DNA of 7,293 bases, taken from NCBI GenBank assembly GCA_036003885.1, contig DASYSA010000168.1:1-7293 (forward strand), read 5' to 3'. The first letter of the stretch is position 1. Each line of letters opens with the position of its first letter. The translations under genes were made by a program, and so were the position numbers. Of this stretch, positions 1-5,408 are shown piece after piece. The DNA is from DASYSA01 sp036003885 (GTDB lineage: Bacteria > Acidobacteriota > Blastocatellia > UBA7656). The notes under the pieces were generated by a model, which worked only from the letters and a program-made list of their open reading frames with translations, had not been told where the DNA came from and ran no database searches.

Positions 1-456
1 CGGCACGTCATATTCAATCGGCATTGGGATGATCAGGTCCGGCTCGCCCCAGCTCCAACCCCTGGCGAACTTCGGAAGAGCGGGCAAGTCGCCGTCATTC
101 CCCTTCTGCGCGCCGCCGTCTACCCAGGCTACGATCATGTCGATCTCTTTCTGCGTGAGCCTCCGGTCATTGCGAAACTGAAGCGACGAGGCGGGGTCGG
201 CGTACCACGGCGGCATGCTTCGCTCGGCGACCTGCTCACGGATCGCCTTGCTCCACGGGCGGACTTCCTGATAGGAGGTCAGGGGCATCGGCGCAACTTC
301 CCCGGCGCGATGGCAGGTGGCGCACTTGTTGAAGATGATTGTCGCGACGTCTTTGGCGAAGGTTGGGGCCGCCTTTTGATCGGCTGCGCTTCTGGAATTC
401 GCCAACGTCACCCCAATCGCGAGCGCCGCCGCCACAATGAGCATCAATCGTCTCAT
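1..456 (-). CDS. Exported cytochrome c domain protein, probable heme-copper monooxygenase paralogue (3' end outside window)
   Basis: The first 152 codons are visible and stay open to the window edge. The ATG at 456 follows a strong ribosome site (TAAGGAG, 6 bases upstream). Residues 1-24 look like a signal peptide (MRR, then a hydrophobic stretch). The heme motif CATCH gives C45, C48 and H49; the conserved RSMPPWYAD segment (M81) is a candidate for the distal heme ligand. The visible part lines up almost without gaps with the N-terminal 155 residues of the gene at 548-1861: both have EVRPW, MPPW, RLxQKEID, VAWV and a final EYxVP. I therefore infer a tandem duplicate whose missing C-terminus is a PHM-like copper domain, but that part cannot be seen. 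It is expected to act in the periplasm as a redox protein. Cytochrome identity is firm; the copper domain is inference. Confidence 0.85.
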   Translation of the reverse strand, partial: MRRLMLIVAAALAIGVTLANSRSAADQKAAPTFAKDVATIIFNKCATCHRAGEVAPMPLTSYQEVRPWSKAIREQVAERSMPPWYADPASSLQFRNDRRLTQKEIDMIVAWVDGGAQKGNDGDLPALPKFARGWSWGEPDLIIPMPIEYDVP

Positions 457-547
457 CTTGTTCTCCTTACCATCAACCGGGGCCTCAGCGGACCTTTGAA
501 TCCTCTCGCGAACGGGGCGAGTCTAAGAATCGCCGCGTCGACCGGCG
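457..547. other. Short gap between tandem paralogues
   Basis: This 91-base gap separates the stop codon of the upstream gene (548-1861) from the start of its paralogue. It holds the ribosome site of the downstream gene. A small 5-bp stem (CTCGC/GCGAG) lies near 506-522 but has no T-run, so I do not call a terminator. No convincing promoter was seen, so co-transcription of the two paralogues is possible. Confidence 0.4.
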
Positions 548-1861
548 CTACCTGGCAGCTGTCTCACGCTGCACCCGAAGGTTCTGGCCATCGAGTGTGT
601 AATCCACGTAGCCGATCATCATCTCTTCCCAGGTCTGCGGTCCCCACTGAACCAGCTTGGTCGGGTCCGGGTTGTATTTATTCCTGGTGGAGTTGTCGTA
701 GTGCGCGAGGCATTCCAGTCGGCTTCCCTTCGGCGCGGCGATCGGCTCCTTGAGGAAGTAGGTCATCTGCCAGTTGAAATCGTATCGTGGAACCGACAGC
801 AGGACTTTCGATGTCCCGTCGGGGTAGACCAGTCGATATTGAAAGTCTTTACCGCGAAAGTGCATGTGTGGATGAAGGCTGTCGATGTGACTGTCTTCCT
901 TGAACGCCAGTGTCGAGGCCGCCTCGTAGTTCGGATCTCCGGGCGGAATGGCGAGCGTGGTTGCCGCGGCGCCTGCGGTGATGACGCGCTTCTCGACCGG
1001 AGTCCTGGAGAAGATCAAGCCCAGGCTGGTTCGATCCTTACCCGCAACGCCGTTTGTCGTGTAGTGGACCTGGAATACAAGGACCGATCCCGCCTTGATC
1101 AGCTTTGCCTGTCCGGGGCGCAGTATCAACGGAGCTTCGCCCGGCGCCCAGCCTACGAGCCTGCCGTCTGAATCTCCCGCGCGCGCGTTGCCTCGACCTT
1201 GCGGTCGCGCGCCGGCGAGCCCTTCCGGACGTATTTCGCCTGCCGGCAGAACGCCTTGCTCGGGGTATCTCACGTCAACAATCACGTGATGCACAAGGGT
1301 GCGGTTGCCTTGCTTGATCTCGGCGAGTTGAACGTATCTATCTTCTTTGAAGTTGGTCGGCACAGCGAAGAACTTGTAAGGAATCACTCCTTCGGCGGGC
1401 ACCTGGTACTCCTCGGTCATCGACAGAATTACGTCCGGCTTTCCGATCAGCCAGTCCTCGGTGAACTTTGGAGTCGGCGGCATGTCCTTCGGATCGCCCT
1501 CGAGAGCGCCGTCGCTCACCCAGGCCACGAGAGTGTCGATCTCCTTTTGCGAAAGGCGGCAATCGTTCGAGAACTCGCCGTAGCGAGCGTCCGCGAACCA
1601 GGGCGGCATCCGGCGCTCGACGACAACTTCGCGAATCGACTTCGCCCAGGGACGCACTTCTTTGAAGCTCAGGAGAGACATGGGTGCTATTTGACCGGGC
1701 CGGTGACAGGTGACGCAGTTCTTCTGTATGATCGGCGCGACGTCTCTGGTGAAGGTCACCGGCGTCGTGGGCGCCACATAAGCGTCGCCGGAGGTGAGTG
1801 ATAAGAAGAAGCCGGCCGCCACAAGGCAGCACAGAGCCGAAAACGTGAAGATGCGTCGCAT
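548..1861 (-). CDS. Cytochrome c fused to a PHM/DBH-type copper monooxygenase domain, exported
   Basis: The protein has 437 residues. Residues 1-28 form a signal peptide (MRR plus hydrophobic core). Residues 36-118 form a monoheme cytochrome c domain with C49, C52 and H53 (CVTCH); M85 in RRMPPW is a possible distal ligand. Residues 140-425 resemble the two-domain fold of peptidylglycine alpha-hydroxylating and dopamine beta-monooxygenases. The CuH ligands match H191-H192 (LVHHVIV) and H266 (FQVHYTTNG). The CuM ligands match H332 and H334 (HPHMHFRGK) and M414 (WEEMM), and Y418 falls where PHM has its substrate-binding Tyr318. Fold and ligands are well supported; the substrate is unknown. I infer that the heme supplies electrons to copper in the periplasm. 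The ATG at 1861 is preferred because GGAGG lies 6 bases upstream and the signal peptide starts cleanly. An earlier GTG at 1945 would add 28 non-signal residues and overlap the likely promoter. Confidence 0.85.
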   Translation of the reverse strand: MRRIFTFSALCCLVAAGFFLSLTSGDAYVAPTTPVTFTRDVAPIIQKNCVTCHRPGQIAPMSLLSFKEVRPWAKSIREVVVERRMPPWFADARYGEFSNDCRLSQKEIDTLVAWVSDGALEGDPKDMPPTPKFTEDWLIGKPDVILSMTEEYQVPAEGVIPYKFFAVPTNFKEDRYVQLAEIKQGNRTLVHHVIVDVRYPEQGVLPAGEIRPEGLAGARPQGRGNARAGDSDGRLVGWAPGEAPLILRPGQAKLIKAGSVLVFQVHYTTNGVAGKDRTSLGLIFSRTPVEKRVITAGAAATTLAIPPGDPNYEAASTLAFKEDSHIDSLHPHMHFRGKDFQYRLVYPDGTSKVLLSVPRYDFNWQMTYFLKEPIAAPKGSRLECLAHYDNSTRNKYNPDPTKLVQWGPQTWEEMMIGYVDYTLDGQNLRVQRETAAR

Positions 1862-1935
1862 ATAGGCCTCCAGCGGGTCAACGTTTCTGAATGTGGACAA
1901 GCTCACGCCCGTTCCAGTTCGCGGGTATGGTTCGG

Positions 1936-1964
1936 ATAATGCCACAACCCGCGCTCGCTTTCAA
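1936..1964 (-). promoter_or_regulatory. Probable sigma70-type promoter of the cytochrome-copper monooxygenase gene
   Basis: Read on the minus strand, TTGAAA (1964-1959, 5 of 6 to consensus) and CATTAT (1941-1936, 4 of 6) are separated by exactly 17 bases. Transcription would start near 1929 and give a leader of about 70 bases before the ATG at 1861. It lies between the heptamer arrays and the gene, so the arrays sit just upstream of the promoter. This is a motif match only. Confidence 0.45.
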
Positions 1965-1975
1965 TGTTAATAAAA

Positions 1976-2003
1976 GTCATTTGTCATTTGTCATTGGTCA
2001 TTT
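1976..2003. repeat. Heptamer array 1: four GTCATTT units
   Basis: Four consecutive 7-base units read GTCATTT, GTCATTT, GTCATTG and GTCATTT. The next 21 bases (2004-2024) are degenerate but keep the 7-base phase into the second array. The array is non-coding and lies about 10 bases upstream of the likely -35 element of the gene at 548-1861. Confidence 0.85.
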
Positions 2004-2024
2004 GTTCCTGTCTCATCATGCGTC

Positions 2025-2158
2025 AGTCACGGATCATGCATCACGAATCACGCATTTCGCATCACGGATCACGGACCACGCATTACGCATCACGGGATCA
2101 CGGATCACGAATCACGCATTACGCATCACGGATCACGGATCACGCATCACGGATCACG
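2025..2158. repeat. Heptamer array 2: nineteen units of consensus NATCACG
   Basis: Ten heptamers run from 2025 to 2094, then one extra G (2095), then nine more to 2158. Most are GATCACG, CATCACG, AATCACG or CATTACG. A five-heptamer (35-base) block at 2046-2080 recurs at 2110-2144 with two mismatches, so the array also grew by block duplication. Seven units contain GATC. The array ends six bases from the stop codon of the small cytochrome gene. It resembles the short tandemly repeated heptamers known from cyanobacteria in kind, not in sequence. Confidence 0.9.
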
Positions 2159-2164
2159 CCATCC

Positions 2165-2590
2165 CTATTTCGCAGGCTTTGGGCCGAGGCTGCGGATGAA
2201 GTTCACCAGATGCCAGATCTGCTTCTCGGTGAGCTTCTCTTTGTACGCTTCCATATCGGTCGACGTGCCGTCTCTAATCACCACGAATATCTCGCCGTCG
2301 CTCGAACCGTGGTCCCACGTCTCGTCGGTGAGATTCGCGGGCGTTCCCCCAGACAGAGCCATCCCGCCGTCACCCTTTCCGGCTGGACCGTGGCACGAGG
2401 CGCAATGACGGCCGTAGAGTTTCTTTCCCTCTTCGATCGACGCCCCATCGCTCGGAAGCGGGTTCTTCAGCTTCTCTGCCTCCGAGCGGCGAGATTGCTG
2501 CTCGCCCCGCGCCACTATCACCGCTACAAGGAGCGCGATGCTGAGTGCGGCGAACAAGACGTGAAGGACGCTGCTATTCCTGAGGCGCAT
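2165..2590 (-). CDS. Small membrane-anchored monoheme cytochrome c
   Basis: The protein has 141 residues. Residues 9-28 are a single hydrophobic segment with no clear cleavage site, so it is probably an N-terminal anchor holding the domain in the periplasm. Residues 49-138 form a class I cytochrome c domain. GRHCASCHGPAGKGDG gives heme cysteines C63 and C66 and ligand H67; M113 in GTSTDMEAY is the likely distal ligand, and the final helix carries the usual LTEKQIWHLVNFIRSL. It would shuttle electrons; the partner is unknown. The ATG at 2590 is chosen: GGGAG lies 7 bases upstream. A TTG one codon earlier is possible but unlikely. The first 17 bases overlap the 3' end of the upstream unknown gene in another frame, which suggests translational coupling. 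The heptamer arrays lie directly downstream. Confidence 0.92.
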   Translation of the reverse strand: MRLRNSSVLHVLFAALSIALLVAVIVARGEQQSRRSEAEKLKNPLPSDGASIEEGKKLYGRHCASCHGPAGKGDGGMALSGGTPANLTDETWDHGSSDGEIFVVIRDGTSTDMEAYKEKLTEKQIWHLVNFIRSLGPKPAK

Positions 2591-3047
2591 CAAAACTCTC
2601 CCACAAATAATCGGCGTAGTGATCTTTCAGATGCACGAAGATCTCGTGAGTCAGATTGACGATCTTATTTACCCCGTAAGCGTACTGCTTCTTCTTGACC
2701 CTCAGGGCGATTGAGACGCTGCCCCCTCGGTTCGAACAAGTGACCTCAGCGCGCCGCCGGTCAATGCGTCGATGTTCGGGAAGTTCGCCATCGTGTCGCG
2801 CGTTGATGAACCGCTTGAGCTCCGAATACAGCGCCGAATTCGACGGCACTCCGGGCAGAAGGTTCTTGAACTTCAACACGCCATTCTCCGTGTCGACAGT
2901 GAATCGGAGCGGGCGGCGGCTCAGCCATTCAAACGTAAACGAGTGTTCGCCGCGGGCGGCTCGCCCTTCACTGAAGCCGCGAAAGACCCCTCGATCCGCG
3001 TATGCCTGCAAGCCTTCCCGTACGACATTCAAGGATCGATTAGCCAT
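2574..3047 (-). CDS. Conserved-looking protein of unknown function, cytosolic
   Basis: I cannot assign a function to this protein of 157 residues. It has no signal peptide, membrane segment or cofactor motif. Visible blocks are GVFRGFSEG (residues 20-28), FTFEWLSRRPLRFTVD (37-52), an NGVLKFKNLLPGVP stretch, PEHRRIDRRRAEVTCSNRGG, and a C-terminal YGVNKIVNLTHEIFVHL (about 123-139). The evenly spaced hydrophobic and aromatic residues look like a compact alpha/beta domain, and I have the impression of a widespread bacterial family annotated only as hypothetical. The ATG at 3047 has GGAG 7 bases upstream. Its end overlaps the cytochrome gene by 17 bases, so the two are probably co-translated, although a cytosolic protein paired with a membrane cytochrome gives no clear shared role. 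Coding status is well supported by the ribosome site, overlap and clean composition. Confidence 0.8.
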   Translation of the reverse strand: MANRSLNVVREGLQAYADRGVFRGFSEGRAARGEHSFTFEWLSRRPLRFTVDTENGVLKFKNLLPGVPSNSALYSELKRFINARHDGELPEHRRIDRRRAEVTCSNRGGSVSIALRVKKKQYAYGVNKIVNLTHEIFVHLKDHYADYLWESFDAPQE

Positions 3048-3172
3048 CGCCCGACTCCGTCAACTGAAAAATCAGAATCGCAAATGGGGGGATCGAGTGC
3101 CTGACCCCGCTCACGCTCAATGAGAATTGCAAATCGAGGAATCGAGTGTCTGACCCCGCTCCAAGCCCCCCA
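3048..3172. other. Intergenic gap with REP-like repeats
   Basis: This gap lies between the stop codon of the ThDP enzyme and the unknown gene. It is filled mainly by the two repeat copies described separately, plus the ribosome site of the unknown gene. I see no clear terminator with a T-run and no well-spaced promoter, so read-through from the ThDP gene into the next two genes is possible. Confidence 0.4.
3074..3161. repeat. Two-copy imperfect direct repeat with GGGGTCAG core
   Basis: Copy one is 3074-3112 and copy two 3123-3161: 39 bases each, 34 identical, 49 bases apart. On the minus strand each begins GAGCGGGGTCAG, continues with CACTCGAT and ends ATTTGC(G/A)ATTCT. Copies with a GGGGTCAG core that recur between genes are, to my knowledge, typical of dispersed REP-like elements linked to IS200-type transposases. 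No transposase is present here. The repeat is seen directly; the family assignment is tentative. Confidence 0.75.
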
Positions 3173-5137
3173 TCAATGAAAGTACGACATACAGCCCGGC
3201 TCCACCTTGCCCAGGAAGCCCGGCGGGTACTGGTCTCTCATCCAGAATTCCTTTTTGGCCTGGCAGTTGATCACTGAAGGGCGGCTCTCCGCGACTGCGA
3301 TCTTGTAACATCGCTCCAGCGCCGGACGGAACTGGTCGGGTCCGGTCACATACTCGCCGTGCGCCCCAAGCGCTTCGGCCAGCTTGTCGTACCTCAGGTT
3401 CTCCTGAAACAGGTGCAGGCTCAGAGTAACCTTGTTGTTGCTGTTTCCAGTCCACGTTCCCCACGCGTTGTTGTTGTACACGATCACGATCACCGGCAGC
3501 CGATACTTGGACAGCGTGTCCAACTCCATCGCCGTGTACCCGAAGCCCGCATCTCCCGTTATGCACACAACCGGATGCCCCTTGTAAGGCGCCTGTACGC
3601 TTATCCCGTTCTGAACCGCGGCGGCGACGCCGATAGAGTAACCGACGTCGGGACCGATCGCGCCGTACTGATAGGCCCCGTTCATGACCTGGCCTGGCCG
3701 ATATCCCCGCAGCCATCGCCTGGTGTAGCGCGCGATCCCATATCCTCCCGAGACCACCGTCGTCTCCTCTTTCGGAATGTTCCCACGATACAAAAAGTCG
3801 CTAAGCTCTTTGGCGATCACGGCCGGATGCACCGCGTCTTTATAACTCAATCCCAGCTTGTAGAAGCCGTCGGTCTCATCCTCGAACTTCTTCCTCGCGG
3901 CGGCGACCTCGGCAACCCAGGAGTCATGACTGGCTTTCGGCATTGCATCTGCGAGCGCTTCGAGGGCGGCCTTCTCACAACTCACGATGCCGATGTCTAT
4001 GGGGAGGTTGCGGCCGATATCTTCGGAGCACGGGTCGACGCGAATGTATTTCGCATCCGGTCCGAAGGCGAACTCCCCGATCGTTGGCATGCTGTATTGG
4101 CCGACGAGCAGCACGACGTCGGCGCTCGCAAGCGCTCCCGGTGCCGCGTTGGCCGACAGCGGATGCCCATCTGAGATCTGTCCCTTTACGGTGCCCGACT
4201 CTACGACCGGAATTTGGGCCTTCTCGGCGAGCTTCTTCATTGCATCCCACGCCCGGTTATAGAAGACGCCGTTGCTCGAGACGATAATGGGCCGCTGGGC
4301 GCTCTTTAGCAGATCAACCGCCGCGCTGATATCCTTCGGCGCGGGATGAGGCTTGGAGTCGGTCCGGTACTTCGACTTGTCGAAGTAGTAGGTGAGGTCG
4401 GCCGCGCTCTTGAATTGCGCTCGATACACTTCGCTGGGAAAGTCGATGTGGACCGGCCTCGGCACTCCAGATCTCAACTGCCTGAACGCGTACCCCGCGT
4501 ACTCGTGCACGCGCGACGGAGTGATCAGCCGCTTGCCGTATTTCTTCAAACCCTCGGTCGCAGGCTGCTGATACTGGAGTTGAATGCCCGCCTCGGTGTC
4601 TTCGGTGTTGAGCGACATGTTGCTGGCGAGCACCAGCAGGGGCGTGCGAGCCGCATTGGCAGCCGCAACCGCGCAGATCATATCGGTGAAGCCCGGCCCT
4701 TCGGTGCCCGACGCTGCGGCGATCTCTCCGGTCACCCTGATGAACGCGTCGGCCGCATGACACATCGAGCCTTCATTCCTGCCCGAGTACGCGGGGATGC
4801 CCTCCATAGCGATCGCGTTGATGACATTGTAATTCCCTGGGCAACAGAAGAGCGCCGCAAGGCCCTCCTCTTTGCACACGCGAGCGAAGACCTGAGCGCC
4901 TGTCATAGGAAAGGCGGCCCTGGTTGGAGGCACCTTCGTGGAAAGAGTAAACTCGTCTGGAATCTTGATTGGCCTGGAATCAGTCTCGTCTCCAGCATAG
5001 GCCTTGCCGCGCCCCACCACGGTTGCAGCGGCGGCTCCGGCGCCGATCGCGGCCTTAGCCAGGAAGTTTCTCCTGGAGACTTCAGGCGGGGTCTCTTTGT
5101 TGCCGGACTTCTTGTTCGAAGCTTCTTTGTTGCTCAT
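3173..5137 (-). CDS. Tat-exported thiamine-diphosphate-dependent enzyme (oxalyl-CoA decarboxylase/acetolactate synthase superfamily)
   Basis: The protein has 654 residues. Residues 21-48 are a twin-arginine signal (SRRNFLAK, an Ala/Gly-rich core, AYA before G49). Residues about 77-240 form the pyrimidine-binding ThDP domain: E122 in RNEGSMCHAADAF sits where the cofactor-activating Glu is expected, and GTEGPGFTD follows. Residues about 268-400 form the central domain. Residues about 460-625 form the pyrophosphate-binding domain: GDA at 528-530 and NNN at 555-557, 24 residues apart, make the ThDP/Mg motif, with Ala in place of the usual third Gly. GDAGFGYTAMELDT resembles oxalyl-CoA decarboxylase and 2-hydroxyacyl-CoA lyase more than classical acetolactate synthase. 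The reaction is probably C-C bond cleavage or ligation of a 2-oxo or 2-hydroxy acid; the substrate is unknown. The ATG at 5137 follows GGAGGAG and gives a normal Tat leader; an ATG at 5170 has no ribosome site. Export of a ThDP enzyme is unusual. Confidence 0.88.
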   Translation of the reverse strand: MSNKEASNKKSGNKETPPEVSRRNFLAKAAIGAGAAAATVVGRGKAYAGDETDSRPIKIPDEFTLSTKVPPTRAAFPMTGAQVFARVCKEEGLAALFCCPGNYNVINAIAMEGIPAYSGRNEGSMCHAADAFIRVTGEIAAASGTEGPGFTDMICAVAAANAARTPLLVLASNMSLNTEDTEAGIQLQYQQPATEGLKKYGKRLITPSRVHEYAGYAFRQLRSGVPRPVHIDFPSEVYRAQFKSAADLTYYFDKSKYRTDSKPHPAPKDISAAVDLLKSAQRPIIVSSNGVFYNRAWDAMKKLAEKAQIPVVESGTVKGQISDGHPLSANAAPGALASADVVLLVGQYSMPTIGEFAFGPDAKYIRVDPCSEDIGRNLPIDIGIVSCEKAALEALADAMPKASHDSWVAEVAAARKKFEDETDGFYKLGLSYKDAVHPAVIAKELSDFLYRGNIPKEETTVVSGGYGIARYTRRWLRGYRPGQVMNGAYQYGAIGPDVGYSIGVAAAVQNGISVQAPYKGHPVVCITGDAGFGYTAMELDTLSKYRLPVIVIVYNNNAWGTWTGNSNNKVTLSLHLFQENLRYDKLAEALGAHGEYVTGPDQFRPALERCYKIAVAESRPSVINCQAKKEFWMRDQYPPGFLGKVEPGCMSYFH

Positions 5138-5311
5138 GACTCCTCCACGCGAGTGTTGCGGACAGAGCATCGCCGGATTGCGGGATTGACGGATGCGAAC
5201 GTCGTCGCCGTGATAATCACTGGCGCCACTTGTCGACTACGGCCCTTCAGACTATGCGGGTAGGGGTTACAGGGAGACACTTTCCTACGAGGAGCGGTAG
5301 TGTGTCAAGGC

Positions 5312-5333
5312 GGGCCTGGGTAGGGCCTGGGTA
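5312..5333. repeat. Perfect 11-bp tandem duplication at the edge of the inverted repeat
   Basis: GGGCCTGGGTA occurs at 5312-5322 and again at 5323-5333 with no gap. The second copy runs into the left arm of the 29-bp inverted repeat. The duplication may have arisen by slippage or when the palindromic element inserted. Confidence 0.85.
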
Positions 5334-5408
5334 CGCACGCTTCCAGCGTGCTGCCCTAATGGATGTAAACACTCCGGATGCAGCACGCTGGAAGCGTGCG
5401 TACCCAGG
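5326..5408. repeat. Perfect 29-bp inverted repeat (REP/MITE-like hairpin)
   Basis: Arms at 5326-5354 and 5380-5408 are exact reverse complements around a 25-base spacer. The left arm begins CCTGGGTACGCACG and ends GCGTGCTGC. The right arm stops one base before the TGA of the propeller gene, so the element sits directly behind that gene. As RNA it would form a very stable GC-rich hairpin that could stop transcription or protect the 3' end. No T-run follows in the minus direction, so it is not a classical intrinsic terminator. It looks like a dispersed palindromic element. Confidence 0.9.

Larger units (their letters stand above)
5138..5408. other. Intergenic region upstream of the ThDP enzyme gene
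   Basis: This gap is 271 bases. Its right third is an inverted repeat described separately. On the minus strand TTGACA occurs at 5308-5303, but the hexamer 17 bases on (GGAAAG) is a poor -10, so a promoter here is only weakly supported. A short perfect palindrome GTGATAATCAC lies at 5210-5220, about 75 bases before the ATG, and could be an operator. No coding sequence is credible here. Confidence 0.35.

Noticed and set aside
1862..1945. GTG start at 1945 for the heme-copper protein
   Set aside because: It would put 28 polar residues before a normal signal peptide, has no good ribosome site and overlaps the likely -10 box.
2025..2158. Possible CRISPR array
   Set aside because: The repeat unit is only 7 bases and continuous, with no unique spacers and no cas genes.
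1891..2659. Plus-strand open frames of 102 and 231 codons running through the heptamer arrays
   Set aside because: Their translations are repetitive (ITDHASRIT-like), follow from the 7-base repeat lacking stops, and then run antisense to the small cytochrome gene. No ribosome site or family match.
3359..4174. 271-codon plus-strand open frame
   Set aside because: Antisense shadow of the ThDP enzyme coding region in GC-rich DNA; no domain or ribosome site seen.
5138..5170. ATG at 5170 for the ThDP enzyme
   Set aside because: No ribosome site precedes it, while GGAGGAG lies directly before the ATG at 5137.
4346..5263. 305-codon plus-strand open frame
   Set aside because: It is antisense to the ThDP enzyme, whose motifs, Tat leader and ribosome site are clear. 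The plus-strand translation shows no recognisable domain.
5326..5408. Classical rho-independent terminator
   Set aside because: The hairpin is strong, but no T-run follows on either strand and the loop is 25 bases, so it is listed as a repeat instead.
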